A stretch of 64,000 nt of DNA from Synechococcus sp. PROS-7-1 (GTDB lineage Bacteria > Cyanobacteriota > Cyanobacteriia > PCC-6307 > Cyanobiaceae), in NCBI RefSeq assembly GCF_014279795.1, contig NZ_CP047945.1, positions 454,572-518,571 of the forward strand, read 5' to 3'. Under the pieces are notes generated by a model. That model did no database searches. It had not been told where the DNA came from and saw only the letters and a list, made by a program, of their open reading frames with translations. The position numbers and the translations under genes were made by a program. Shown in pieces: positions 29,174 through 38,439 of the stretch (its first letter is position 1; every line of letters starts with the position of its first letter).

Positions 29174-32100
29174 CCATCCAGTTCCGGCATGGATGGGCCC
29201 ACGCCGCGCCAGCGCTTGAGCTGTAGGTAGATCGCCGGGATCACGAACAGGGACAGCAGTGTGGACACCAGCAATCCACTGAAGACCACCGTTCCGATGC
29301 TGATCCGGCTGGCTGATCCACTTCCGCTGGCCAGAAGCAGGGGCAGGAAGCCCGCGAGCGACGTGACTGCAGTGAGCAAGATCGGTCGCATCCGATTGAT
29401 GGCGGCTTCCTCAATCGCCTCCAGCAGGGGAATGCCTTGCTCAAGGCGTTGATTGGCGAATTCCACAATCAGAATTCCATTCTTTGCTGCCAGGCTCACT
29501 AAAACAAGCAGACCCATCTGGGCATAGACATCCAGCGTGAGACCCCGCAGCTTCAATCCGATCAAGGCCCCAAGCAAGGCCATGGGCACGGTGAGCAGGA
29601 TGATCAGTGGGTCGAGGAAACTTTCGTAAAGCCCTGCTAACAGCAGGTACACAACCGTGAGGCCTAGGGCAAACAGCACCCAGGTCACGGATTCAGCCCG
29701 GGTCTCTTCTTTGGCCAGTCCTGTGAAGGTGAGAGCCAGATTGGTTCCGCCGGTGCGGTCGCTCAGGGCTTGGAGGGAATCGATGGCCTGTCCGCTGCTT
29801 ACAGCGTCGGTCGGCACGGCGGTGATGCTGATTGAGCGGTTTTGGTTGTAGTGGGTAATGCTGTTGGCGCCGGAATCCCGTTTCAACGTCACAACGTTGG
29901 CGACCGACACCAACTCACCGCTGCGATTGCGCACCATCAGACTTGTCAGGTCGCCTGGAGTGCTGCGATCGGATCCCTCCAGCTGAACGTAGATACTGCG
30001 GATCTGTCCGCCTTCAAACGTGTCATCGATGTAGCGGCCGCCGATGGCCGTTCCGATGTCGCGAAGGGTCGGTCCTACCGGCAAGTCGAGCGCTGCCATC
30101 TGGCTTCTGTCGATCTCGAGACGCCATCGCGGTGAACTGGCATCAAACCGAGTGCTCACCCGCTGGAAGAGGCCGGACTCCTGTGCTGATCGAATGAACT
30201 GCTGGGCCTGGGCTTCGAACTCTTGAAGACTCAGCTGGCCACCACTGCGGTCTAGCAGTTCCAACTGCAGCCCTGATTCGCTGCTGAATCCCCGCACCGT
30301 GGGGGGTGTGGTGACAATCACCCTCGCATCCGTTATTTGTTGCTTCAGGGCCTTGTTCAGGCGTTTTTTTACAGCCTCGCTGCTGTTCTCGCGTCCTGGT
30401 CGTTCCTTGAGAGGGGCCAGGCGCAGGTAGAACGCTCCCCGGTCTTCTCCGCTTTGGCCGAACGAGCGGCCGGCATAAAAATTGCCGCTGCGGATCAGTG
30501 GTTCTTCTGCGATCACCTGACGAATCCGTTCCATGACCGCTTCGGTGCGCTCGAGGCTGGCGCCTTCCGGCAGGGTGAAATACCCCCGCACTTGGCCCTG
30601 ATCTTCATTGGGGATGAAGGAGGTGGGAATCGTGGCCAGTCCGATGCCCGTGAGCATCAGACCCGTGAGGATTAGGCCCAGAACGATGCGACCGCGAGGG
30701 AGCCAGAGCGCCAGGGCTTGGCCATACCAGATCTGCAGACGACGCATTCCATGGCGCAGCCTCTGGCTGATGCGCTTCACAGGCCCGGGTAAGCGGCCAC
30801 TCCCTGAACTAAGCACCCGGGCACAGGCCATGGGGGTGAAGGTGAGGGCGTTGAAGGTTGAGAACAGGATGGCTCCGCTGATAGCCAGAGCAATCGGTTG
30901 GTAGAGGCGGCCGATGGATCCTGGGATCAGGAGCACAGGGAGGAATACAGCAGCCAGCACGAGGGAGGTCGCCACCACAGCCCCAGCGAGCTCGGCCATG
31001 GCGTCCTCAGCGGCACCCTGCGGCTCGGCTCCTTCTTCGATGCGCCCTGCGATGTCCTCGCTCACCACGATGGCGTCGTCGACCACGATTCCGGTGGCGA
31101 GAACCAGTCCGAACAGAATCAAGCTGTTGAGATTCGATCCGCTCAGCCGCACCACCACGAGGCTGCCGATCAGGGCGACAGGCACAGCGATGCCAGGGAT
31201 CAGCGCCAATCGCCAGCGCCCAAGGAACAGCACCAGCACCACAAGCACCAGTACCACCGCATCACGGAGAGTGCCGGTGGTGCGATCCAGGTTGGCCTGC
31301 ACGGTTTCGGCGACATCCACGATCACCTGCATGCTCAGGCTTGGAGGAAAACTGCTCTCCAGGCGCTTGAGCGCGTCCATGACAGCGCCACTGACTTCAA
31401 GGGCGTTGGCACCATCTCGCTGGAAAATGCCCACTGCGACAGAGCTGTTCCCCTCGAGGTTCAGGGTGCTGCTGCCGTAACTGCGCTGGCCGAGTTGGAC
31501 CCGTCCAACATCCTTCAGGCGAATCAGACCACCCGTCTCAGTGCGTTTGACCACCATGGTCTCGAAATCAGCCCGACTGCGAAGACGTCCCTCCGCATCG
31601 ATGGGAAGGCTGAACAGTTGTCCAGTTGGTGCTGGGGCTTCTCCCAGGCTTCCCACTGCAGCAAGAACGTTTTGCTCGGCCAGCGCTGCGGTGATGTCGT
31701 TGGTGGAGAGGTTGAACTGTTCCAGACGATTGGGATCAAGCCAGAGTCGGAAGGCCAGTTCGCTGCTGCCGAACACGCGGATGTCGCCGACGCCAGGTGT
31801 TGCCCTGAGCGCTTCTCGCAGGTTTTGATCCAGCCAGCCGCCGATGAAGATCGGTTCGTACAGGCCAGGCGGTGCGCTGAACCCCAGGATCAGCAGCAGG
31901 TCATCGGTGGAACGGTTCACGTTCAGGCCTTGGCGAGTGACGGCCTGGGGCAGCCGACGGCTGGCCAGGTTCACCTCGTTCTGAACCTTGATCGCATTGA
32001 GTTCGGGATCGCCTGATTCGAAGCGCAGGCTGAGGCTGGCGCCGCCCTGACGGCTGCTGGACGTCATGCTTTCGAGTCCTTCCAGCCCATTGAGCTGTTT

Positions 32101-32307
32101 TTCAAGAACGGCCGTGACGCTTTGCTCCACCACCTCCGGACTGGCAGCGGGGAAGGAGGCGCTCACGCTCACACGCGTGGGTGCCAGCTGGGGTAAGTCT
32201 TCAAGGCCGAGGCCCATCAGTGCCACAGAGCCCGCCAGCAGCACAAGCAAGCTGCAGACGATGGTGAACACAGGCCGCCGCAGGAACGGCTGGGAGATGG
32301 ACCGCAA
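29170..32307 (-). CDS. RND-family efflux pump permease (AcrB-like)
   Basis: A proton-driven inner-membrane pump of 1045 residues, full AcrB-type length. It starts MRSISQPFLRRPVFTIV, has two large periplasmic loops, the TM4 proton-relay aspartates in GIVVDDAIVVSED, and the second-half block AAKNGILIVEFANQRL. No adaptor (MFP) or TolC gene is adjacent. The nearest ones in the window are about 13 kb away with the FUSC-type permease. The substrate cannot be read from the sequence. Confidence 0.93.
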   Translation of the reverse strand: MRSISQPFLRRPVFTIVCSLLVLLAGSVALMGLGLEDLPQLAPTRVSVSASFPAASPEVVEQSVTAVLEKQLNGLEGLESMTSSSRQGGASLSLRFESGDPELNAIKVQNEVNLASRRLPQAVTRQGLNVNRSTDDLLLILGFSAPPGLYEPIFIGGWLDQNLREALRATPGVGDIRVFGSSELAFRLWLDPNRLEQFNLSTNDITAALAEQNVLAAVGSLGEAPAPTGQLFSLPIDAEGRLRSRADFETMVVKRTETGGLIRLKDVGRVQLGQRSYGSSTLNLEGNSSVAVGIFQRDGANALEVSGAVMDALKRLESSFPPSLSMQVIVDVAETVQANLDRTTGTLRDAVVLVLVVLVLFLGRWRLALIPGIAVPVALIGSLVVVRLSGSNLNSLILFGLVLATGIVVDDAIVVSEDIAGRIEEGAEPQGAAEDAMAELAGAVVATSLVLAAVFLPVLLIPGSIGRLYQPIALAISGAILFSTFNALTFTPMACARVLSSGSGRLPGPVKRISQRLRHGMRRLQIWYGQALALWLPRGRIVLGLILTGLMLTGIGLATIPTSFIPNEDQGQVRGYFTLPEGASLERTEAVMERIRQVIAEEPLIRSGNFYAGRSFGQSGEDRGAFYLRLAPLKERPGRENSSEAVKKRLNKALKQQITDARVIVTTPPTVRGFSSESGLQLELLDRSGGQLSLQEFEAQAQQFIRSAQESGLFQRVSTRFDASSPRWRLEIDRSQMAALDLPVGPTLRDIGTAIGGRYIDDTFEGGQIRSIYVQLEGSDRSTPGDLTSLMVRNRSGELVSVANVVTLKRDSGANSITHYNQNRSISITAVPTDAVSSGQAIDSLQALSDRTGGTNLALTFTGLAKEETRAESVTWVLFALGLTVVYLLLAGLYESFLDPLIILLTVPMALLGALIGLKLRGLTLDVYAQMGLLVLVSLAAKNGILIVEFANQRLEQGIPLLEAIEEAAINRMRPILLTAVTSLAGFLPLLLASGSGSASRISIGTVVFSGLLVSTLLSLFVIPAIYLQLKRWRGVGPSMPELDG

Positions 32308-32346
32308 GGCGGCAGTGGTTCAGAAGCGACAAGATCTTGACAGCAG

Positions 32347-32385
32347 AATGCCCCGAATGCGCCATTCAGGAGCATTCGGGGCATT
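32347..32385 (-). terminator. perfect 14-bp inverted repeat downstream of psaL
   Basis: AATGCCCCGAATGC and its exact complement GCATTCGGGGCATT enclose an 11-nt loop, between the psaL stop and the RND gene. On the psaL strand no T tract follows; on the other strand a TTTT is five bases on. It is probably the 3' end or a stability element of psaI-psaL mRNA. Confidence 0.6.
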
Positions 32386-32417
32386 GCGCTTTTGAAGTGA
32401 GGCCAGGCTGAACCGGC

Positions 32418-32909
32418 TTAGTTCACGCTCCAGACACCGCCGGCGATGTTCACCAGAGGGGCAACAAGCGCAGTGCCGGTCAGGAACCAGGCAAAAGCTG
32501 CGCCACCACAGCCTCCAAGCCAGAAGCCACTGGCGAACTCTGCCCATCCGGCCTTGGTGAACAGGTCGGCAGGAGGGTTGTCGATGGTGGCGTCAGCCGG
32601 CTGCACATTGGGGCCGTTGCCAGCGGTTCCGTAGATGGAGAGGCACACCGTCAGGATGGACACCAGACCAATGGTGGCGAGTAACCCAGCGGTGGTGGAG
32701 TACTCGGTGAGTCGCAGGGGGCCACAGATTGTGAAGGGGCCATACAGGAAAAAGCCGTGGGCCATGCCAACTTCCAAACCGCGACGGTTGGGAGAGAGGG
32801 CTGGTCTGTAGGCGGGGAGTGCGTTGAGGAAGGCCTTGGCGAAATAGCTGCTGTTCACCGGGGTGGCCAGGTTGCCGACTGTGGGGTCGGCCACGGGGGT
32901 CACGGTCAT
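32418..32909 (-). CDS. psaL: photosystem I subunit XI
   Basis: The subunit that holds PSI trimers together, 163 residues. The features are [28 protein letters not shown] split by the chlorophyll-ligand region, GPLRLTEYS, and two to three hydrophobic helices ending in GGVWSVN. It lies 58 bp downstream of psaI on the same strand, the usual psaI-psaL pair. Confidence 0.97.
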   Translation of the reverse strand: MTVTPVADPTVGNLATPVNSSYFAKAFLNALPAYRPALSPNRRGLEVGMAHGFFLYGPFTICGPLRLTEYSTTAGLLATIGLVSILTVCLSIYGTAGNGPNVQPADATIDNPPADLFTKAGWAEFASGFWLGGCGGAAFAWFLTGTALVAPLVNIAGGVWSVN

Positions 32910-32967
32910 GGATTAGATAGCGATTGAGGTGCGGAGCGCTGAAGCGGTCTGAAGGGCACGCGGCCGA

Positions 32968-33084
32968 TCAATCAGTGGCTTCGATCACGTTGAACAGCAG
33001 AGCCATGGCCACAGCTGGGCCCATGATCCCCACGAGGGGAACAAACACTGAGGGCATCCAGGCAGCGACAAATTCTCCGGTCAT
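32968..33084 (-). CDS. psaI: photosystem I subunit VIII
   Basis: A 38-residue single-helix PSI subunit. It reads MTGEFVAAWMPSVFVPLVG and ends FNVIEATD, with one membrane helix rich in Pro, Gly and Val and the charged tail expected of PsaI. It supports PsaL binding. It lies just upstream of psaL on the same strand. Confidence 0.93.
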   Translation of the reverse strand: MTGEFVAAWMPSVFVPLVGIMGPAVAMALLFNVIEATD

Positions 33085-33198
33085 GGCAGCGGCCAAAAGG
33101 TCCGCCGGTACTGTAGTAAGCGCCTTTCTGTCGGTCTCGCGCCGACGGCAACGGCGACATAAAAGTTCAATCCCTGCGGCGTCCGTCGCTCAAGCTCC

Positions 33199-33693
33199 AT
33201 GACTCAGCTTCTTGCCGGTGGTGCAGCGTTCGTGCTGGTGGCTGTGCTCTGGTTGCTCGGACGCCGTCCAAGCAAGACTCTCCTGCGCAGCACCGATGCG
33301 GGTTCGGTGGCAGCGATCAACCGGGCCCAGCTTGGCCTCGTTCAAACCAACGCCTCAGCATTGCCCGAGGCCTCAACCGCCGCCGAAGCGTCGGAAGATG
33401 AGGCGGCTCCGGTCTTTGCACGGCCAGTGGGGACCGCCGCGCGACTGGCTTTGGCGAAGGAACTTCGCCGGGCCATGGATCAGGGCGGACCGGAGCAGCG
33501 TCTTGTGGCCGTCGAGCGTGCTGGCCTCTGGGGGCATCGTTCGGTGCTGCCTGTGCTCCGCCGAGGCCTGCGTGATTCGGATCGCCGCGTTGTGCTGGCC
33601 GCCGCCGCAGGCATTGAGCGGCAGCGTGGTGCAACCCGTCCCAGCCTGGCTCAGCAGGCCCGGCCACCCCGCAACGTCGCCCGAATGCGGTAG
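33199..33693 (+). CDS. membrane-anchored HEAT-repeat-like protein
   Basis: A 164-residue protein with an N-terminal membrane helix (about 4-20, then RRPSK), a polar linker and a helical segment (about 85-145). That segment has HEAT-like spacing: QRLVAVERAGLWGHRSVLPVL, then a second unit ending VVLAAAAGIER. The function is unknown. It is divergent from psaI across 114 bp and its 3' end overlaps the glycosyltransferase gene by about 43 bp on the opposite strand. Confidence 0.6.
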   Translation: MTQLLAGGAAFVLVAVLWLLGRRPSKTLLRSTDAGSVAAINRAQLGLVQTNASALPEASTAAEASEDEAAPVFARPVGTAARLALAKELRRAMDQGGPEQRLVAVERAGLWGHRSVLPVLRRGLRDSDRRVVLAAAAGIERQRGATRPSLAQQARPPRNVARMR

Positions 33694-34610
33694 ATCGGAC
33701 GCCCCTGGCTTTCGTGATAGGTGCGGATCAGCAGTTCCGCCAGTAGCCCGAAGCAGAACAGCTGAATGCCGGCCAAGCCCAGCACCACCGCCAGGATCAG
33801 CAGTGGGCGGGTGCCGATGTCATCGCCCATCAGCTTGATCACCAGGAGATAGGAGCTTGCGATCAGGCTCAGGAGAATCGCAATCAGCCCCCCAAATCCG
33901 AAGACGTACATCGGGCGCGTCAGAAACCGCTTCATGAACCACACCGTGAGCAGGTCCATGAGCACCCGGAAGGTGCGGTCAATGCCGTATTTGCTTGTGC
34001 CGTACTGGCGGGCCCGGTGATTCACCTTCACTTCTGTGATGCGTGCCCCCTCGATGAAGGCAAGCGCCGGCAGGAACCGGTGAAGCTCTCCGTAGAGACG
34101 CATGTCGGCAAGCACGTCGCGGTCGTAGGCCTTCAGTGAACAGCCGTAGTCATGCAGGCGCACACCCGTGACGCGCCCGATGATCCGATTGGCGATTCTG
34201 GAAGGAAGCTTGCGTTGCAGTTCGGCGTCCTGACGATCGTGGCGCCAGCCACTCACCAGGTCGTAGCCCTCGCGTTGCTTGGCAAGCAATAGGGGGATAT
34301 CGGCAGGATCGTTCTGTAGGTCGCCATCCAAGCTCACGATGACCTTGCCTTGCGCGACGTCGAATCCTGCGGCCATCGCAGCTGTCTGGCCGTAGTTCTT
34401 GCGCAGGAGCACTCCTACGAGCTCCGGTACGTCTGCGCTGATCCGTTCCAGAACAGCAGCCGTTGCATCGGTCGAGCCATCATTGACCAACACCAGTTCA
34501 AATTGCTCGCCGGTTGGACGCAGCGCTGTGAGCAGCTGCTCGACCAGTTCGGGCAGACTCTCCTCCTCGTTGTAGAGGGGCACTACGACCGAAAGGTCAA
34601 GCCCTGCCAT
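33651..34610 (-). CDS. family 2 glycosyltransferase (DPM1/GtrB-like)
   Basis: 319 residues from ATG 34610 (MAGLDLSVVVPLYNEEE). It has a GT2 domain with VLVNDGSTD and the metal-binding SLDGDLQND, then ELHRFLPALAFIEGA. Two C-terminal membrane helices follow at about 225-290. This is the layout of enzymes that transfer sugars from nucleotide donors to polyprenyl phosphate (dolichyl-phosphate mannose synthase, GtrB, ArnC). The sugar is not predictable. It is encoded alone on its strand and overlaps the HEAT-like gene at the 3' end. Confidence 0.88.
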   Translation of the reverse strand: MAGLDLSVVVPLYNEEESLPELVEQLLTALRPTGEQFELVLVNDGSTDATAAVLERISADVPELVGVLLRKNYGQTAAMAAGFDVAQGKVIVSLDGDLQNDPADIPLLLAKQREGYDLVSGWRHDRQDAELQRKLPSRIANRIIGRVTGVRLHDYGCSLKAYDRDVLADMRLYGELHRFLPALAFIEGARITEVKVNHRARQYGTSKYGIDRTFRVLMDLLTVWFMKRFLTRPMYVFGFGGLIAILLSLIASSYLLVIKLMGDDIGTRPLLILAVVLGLAGIQLFCFGLLAELLIRTYHESQGRPIYRIRATLRGGRAC

Positions 34611-34683
34611 GGGGATCAATCTCGTATGGCAGCAACTTAATCGGCGCTCGGATCCCCTTTGCTAACAAGCGTGCGGGCTGGGC

Positions 34684-35337
34684 TTACCAGGACCGATAAC
34701 GGCGGTAGATCGTTCGTGTCCCTAGTTGAATCGTTTTGCCGTTGGGGCAGACCCCTTCCCTGGTCACTTTGTAATACCCGGCCCGACATTGGCTTAAAGG
34801 GGTGCGGGAGTTGGAATACTGTTCCCCAGGGCAGAAAGCGTCTTCATTGATCGAGCGGAAATCCCGGTAGCGCTCCCGATCCTCTGTTTTGACCATCAGC
34901 ACGGCACTCCCTTCTGCAGGGCTCCCCTCCTCACTCGCTCCTGTCACTTTCCAGCGGAACTCATTCTCTCCAGGGCGAACGGACAGGAAACTGCCGTGTT
35001 GACGGGTGCCCAAGCTGATGGAAAAGCTTTCCGAGCTTCTGCGACCTTTTCCGTATTCCCTGTTGGTGAAGCCACCCGTGCGTCGATTGCGGATCACGAT
35101 TCGCTGCTTTGCCGCTGGCGGAGTCGATGCCAGAAAACGGATTCCCTTCATCGCTGTCACGCTCTCCCCAGGGCAATCCCCCCTGTAAATCGTGCGCACA
35201 AGCGTGAGCTCCTCAATGGGCTGGCTGCCCTGGAGAAATTCCCCGCTGGAGGCATCCATGCTGAAAGGGTTGCGTTCAGGCGCTCCTGGATCCCATTGCG
35301 CGATCAGGGTGCCGGCCAGCAGGGAAAGGGGGTCCAT
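34684..35337 (-). CDS. conserved-looking protein of unknown function
   Basis: A 217-residue protein. There is no full signal peptide, only a mildly hydrophobic MDPLSLLAGTLIAQW. The middle is basic and Ser/Thr-rich (RIVIRNRRTGGFTNREYGKGRRSS would span the core), and four cysteines cluster toward the end (near AFCPGEQY, SQCRAGYY and GVCPNGK), suggesting disulfides or a metal site. I do not recognise the family. It stands alone between the glycosyltransferase and NlpC/P60 genes on the same strand. Confidence 0.55.
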   Translation of the reverse strand: MDPLSLLAGTLIAQWDPGAPERNPFSMDASSGEFLQGSQPIEELTLVRTIYRGDCPGESVTAMKGIRFLASTPPAAKQRIVIRNRRTGGFTNREYGKGRRSSESFSISLGTRQHGSFLSVRPGENEFRWKVTGASEEGSPAEGSAVLMVKTEDRERYRDFRSINEDAFCPGEQYSNSRTPLSQCRAGYYKVTREGVCPNGKTIQLGTRTIYRRYRSW

Positions 35338-35388
35338 GACTTGGGATCATCGAGCTTCATTTTGCTGTTCGGCCACCCCTGTCCCTAC

Positions 35389-36129
35389 TTAGGGCAGGGT
35401 GGTGCCGTCATGACATCGCATGATCCGACCAGCCCCACGCAGTTCGGCTCTGTAATGACTGGCCACAGGATGTCGGTCGCTGGGATGGAGGCTGTCGATG
35501 CCGATGCCATTGCGTCCATGCTCCCGTCCTGAGCTGTGCATGTAGCGGCCGCGCTCGAGGTGAATGGCTACATGCGTACAGCGTTGTGGTCGCCCGAAGA
35601 AAATCAGATCACCAGGTCGCAGAAGTTGGTCATTGCCTGGCCGAACCGCGACGGGTTCGCAGAAGCGTTCCTGCTGATAAGCGTCTCTGGGTAGCCAGAT
35701 GCCGGCACTGGCGAAGGCACACTGCACCAGCCCCGAACAGTCGAGATCAGGGCCCAGCGTTCCGCCCCAGAGGTAGTCATTCGGGCGAGCGGCGGCAACC
35801 TTGAGCCATTCGAGGACCGCAGGAATCCGCGCCGCAATCGCGTCACTCGTCAACAGTCGAGGCCGGGGAGGAGTTGTTGTGCGTGCCTGTCCGGCGAGAT
35901 CGGGCACATTCAGCCAACAGGGGTAGCCGTCCTCGAGCAATTGCACCTGAATGCGGGTGACGCCGACCTTGTCGATGGGGGTAATCACGCGGAAACTCCG
36001 GCCCGCCGCTGCCTGGGTTGCAAGACCTTCGCCACGGGCACGGGCGTAGCCGTTGATGTCTTTGAGAAGTTGCCAGCAGCTCCCCAGAGTGATCAGATCC
36101 GGAGCCAACGGAGTGCCTAGGGTCGGCAT
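35389..36129 (-). CDS. NlpC/P60-family peptidoglycan hydrolase-like protein
   Basis: A 246-residue protein. An N-terminal SH3-like part (about 45-80) is followed by an NlpC/P60 domain with catalytic Cys131 (LDCSGLVQCAF), His186 (CTHVAIHLE) and His198 (YMHSSG). Such enzymes cut gamma-D-Glu-diaminopimelate links. No signal peptide is seen, which is common for the cyanobacterial group. The start ATG at 36129 is 18 bp from the start of the divergent beta-lactamase-fold gene, so one of the two starts or promoters must lie inside the other gene. Confidence 0.85.
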   Translation of the reverse strand: MPTLGTPLAPDLITLGSCWQLLKDINGYARARGEGLATQAAAGRSFRVITPIDKVGVTRIQVQLLEDGYPCWLNVPDLAGQARTTTPPRPRLLTSDAIAARIPAVLEWLKVAAARPNDYLWGGTLGPDLDCSGLVQCAFASAGIWLPRDAYQQERFCEPVAVRPGNDQLLRPGDLIFFGRPQRCTHVAIHLERGRYMHSSGREHGRNGIGIDSLHPSDRHPVASHYRAELRGAGRIMRCHDGTTLP

Positions 36130-36146
36130 TGACTAAAGCCATTGCC

Positions 36147-37046
36147 ATGGCGTTCTACCGCCCCGAGCCGACGATGCAGGAGCATCTGGCTGCTCTGATC
36201 GATCGACTTGCCGCCGAGGGCCGCCCCGGGCTGCATGATCGGATCGCTGTCACCTGGGTGCGTTACGACCAATCATCACCAGCAACGGGGAGTGGCTGCG
36301 GGGCGTCTTGGGCGGATCAGAAACTCATCTATCCCGCCAGTGTGGTGAAGTTGATGTATGCCGTGGCAGCAGAGCACTGGTTGGAGAGGGATTTCCTTCC
36401 TGACAGTGAGGAATTCCGCCGCGCTTTGCTCGACATGCTGGCTGACTCCAGCAACGATGCCACCGGGTTGGTCGTGGATCTGTTGACCGGTACCACCAGC
36501 GGGCCCGCCTTGCGTTCTCCGGCATGGGAGCAGTGGCAGCAACAGCGGCTGGCCGTGAATCGCTGGCTCTGGGATTTGGGATGGCCCGAACTGGACCGGG
36601 TGAATTGTTGCCAGAAAACCTGGGGAGAAGGGCCTTATGGCCGCGAAAAGGCGTTCTACGGCGAGGCCAACGCCAATCGCAACGCTCTGTGCACGGCAGC
36701 GGTGGGGCGCATGCTGGAAGCGGTGATGACGGATGGAGTGCTGTCGCCACCGGCTTGTCAGCGCCTGAAGACTCGCCTGCTCCGCTCTCTGGATCAGGAG
36801 GTGAGGGCGGCAGACCCAGAGAATCAGGTCGACGGATTTCTCGGAGAAGGGTTGCCTGCAGGCAGCACGCTTTGGAGCAAGGCCGGTTGGATGAGCCAGG
36901 CGCGCCACGATGCCGCCTGGTGGGCATCAGGTGATGAAGCGCCAAACCTGTTGGTGGTGTTTACCGAAGGTGCCGAGCTGGCGAATGACGAAGCACTGCT
37001 TCCAGCCATCGCCCACAATCTGGCGTTCTTCGCAACCAGCGCTTGA
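36147..37046 (+). CDS. class A beta-lactamase-fold serine hydrolase
   Basis: 299 residues from ATG 36147. The serine-lysine catalytic motif S65-VV-K68 (YPASVVKLMY) and the SxN motif near 101-103 (DSSNDATG) are present. The third motif is KAG (LWSKAGW) instead of the usual KTG. No signal peptide is visible. The family includes beta-lactamases and murein-linked hydrolases, and the neighbours (NlpC/P60, alr) point to peptidoglycan. It should not be read as an antibiotic-resistance gene without evidence. Confidence 0.7.
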   Translation: MAFYRPEPTMQEHLAALIDRLAAEGRPGLHDRIAVTWVRYDQSSPATGSGCGASWADQKLIYPASVVKLMYAVAAEHWLERDFLPDSEEFRRALLDMLADSSNDATGLVVDLLTGTTSGPALRSPAWEQWQQQRLAVNRWLWDLGWPELDRVNCCQKTWGEGPYGREKAFYGEANANRNALCTAAVGRMLEAVMTDGVLSPPACQRLKTRLLRSLDQEVRAADPENQVDGFLGEGLPAGSTLWSKAGWMSQARHDAAWWASGDEAPNLLVVFTEGAELANDEALLPAIAHNLAFFATSA

Positions 37047-37062
37047 TCACGTTTAATTCAAC

Positions 37063-37150
37063 GGAGAGGGAGGGATTCGAACCCTCGACAGAAGTTGCCT
37101 CCTGTAACTCCTTAGCAGGGAGCCGCTTTCAACCACTCAGCCACCTCTCC
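37063..37150 (-). tRNA. tRNA-Ser (GCT)
   Basis: An 88-nt class II tRNA with a 7-bp acceptor stem (GGAGAGG/CCTCTCC on the reading strand), a long variable arm, anticodon loop CTGCTAA giving GCT and the T-loop GGTTCGAATCC. Confidence 0.95.
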
Positions 37151-37184
37151 AGCGGCCCGCCCACCCTATCAAGAGGTCGTCCCT

Positions 37185-38366
37185 TCAGACCACCAGTCGG
37201 GGCAGCCGATGCTTGAAGCTGCAGAGCACTTCCCATGGGATCGAATCGGACAGCTCGGCCCAGTCCTGGGGCGGAATCACCGCGTCACCATCCGATCCAA
37301 GCAAGGTCACGACATCGCCCACATCCAGGGTTGGGTGGTCGGTGGCGTCCACCATCAGTTGATCCATGGTGATCGCACCCACCTGCGGTAGGCGCTGGCC
37401 GGCGTGGAGCACCACGATCTGGCCCGAGAGACAACGGCTCACGCCATCGGCATAGCCGATGCCCACCACGGCCAGTCGGCTGGGACGGCTGGTGATGAAA
37501 CGGTGGCCGTAACTCACGCCCACTCCCGCAGGCACATCGCGGATCAGGCTCACCCGCGCCTTCACCGCCATCGCAGGTTCCAAGCACACGCTCTGGTTCA
37601 GGTGCTCACTGGGCGTATGGCCATACAAAGCCAGGCCCACTCGCACCTGGTCATGGTGGAGGGAACGGTCGCGCAGCGTTCCGGCTGAATTGGCGAGATG
37701 GAGTTGAAGGTTTGCACTGCGATGGGAGCGCGTGACAGCGACAAAGCGTTCCTGCTGCAATCGGGTGATGCGCTCAGCCTCACCCGAGGGCCCCCCATCG
37801 GCTAAGGCCAGATGGCTGTAGACGCCTCGGAGCATCAGCTGGTCCAGTTGCTGGATGGCCTGGGTGAGACGGCCGCCGTCCTGCCAATCGCAACCGAGGC
37901 GGGTCATGCCTGTGTCCAGCTTGAGCTGAACGGAAAAGCGTCGGCCGCTGCCACTCGCGAGGTTCTGGCAGAGCAGCGCTTCACGCATGCTGCTCAAAGT
38001 GGGCATCAATTGCCAGTGCAAGCAAGCCCGCAGCTCCTCCGCCTGGATCAAGTTGCCGAGCACCAGCACGGGCAGTTCGAGTCCTGCTCGCCGCAGCTCA
38101 ATTCCCTCTTGAAGCGTGGCCACGCCAAGACTGGTGGCTCCTCCACAAATGGCTGCTCTGGCAACAGTTTCAGCGCCGTGTCCGTAGCCGTCGGCTTTGA
38201 CAACCGCCATCAGGGCACAGCCAGGATCCAGAATCCTTCGCAGTGCTCGCGCATTGTTTTCTATCGCCTGAGCGGAGACTTCCATCCAGGCCCGTTGGCG
38301 GGGGTCGGATCCGTTCTGGTTCTCGAACCCTGCAGATTGTGGGTTGTCGACGAACAGGTCGGACAT
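37185..38366 (-). CDS. alr: alanine racemase
   Basis: A PLP enzyme that makes D-alanine for peptidoglycan. From ATG 38366 (MSDLFVDNPQ) it has 393 residues, the usual length. An in-frame extension to 38462 would overlap the divergent HNH gene and is not used. The PLP lysine is K57 in VVKADGYGHG. LDTGMTRLGC and the C-terminal GAITMDQLMVDATD complete the alpha/beta-barrel and C-terminal domains. tRNA-Ser lies 34 bp downstream. Confidence 0.93.
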   Translation of the reverse strand: MSDLFVDNPQSAGFENQNGSDPRQRAWMEVSAQAIENNARALRRILDPGCALMAVVKADGYGHGAETVARAAICGGATSLGVATLQEGIELRRAGLELPVLVLGNLIQAEELRACLHWQLMPTLSSMREALLCQNLASGSGRRFSVQLKLDTGMTRLGCDWQDGGRLTQAIQQLDQLMLRGVYSHLALADGGPSGEAERITRLQQERFVAVTRSHRSANLQLHLANSAGTLRDRSLHHDQVRVGLALYGHTPSEHLNQSVCLEPAMAVKARVSLIRDVPAGVGVSYGHRFITSRPSRLAVVGIGYADGVSRCLSGQIVVLHAGQRLPQVGAITMDQLMVDATDHPTLDVGDVVTLLGSDGDAVIPPQDWAELSDSIPWEVLCSFKHRLPRLVV

Positions 38367-38439
38367 GGACTTGAGGTAGTGAGGGTCACAAAGTCTTCGT
38401 TGTGACCCCGTTAGCATGCCTTTTAATCTGGGAGCTTGC

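Noticed and set aside
30898-32016. 372-residue plus-strand frame inside the RND pump gene
   Set aside because: Antisense to a full-length AcrB-type protein; rich in His, Gln and Asp, with no known domain.
36129-36146. TTG start for the beta-lactamase-fold protein, six codons earlier
   Set aside because: It would begin at the very start codon of the divergent NlpC/P60 gene; the ATG at 36147 is the simpler choice.
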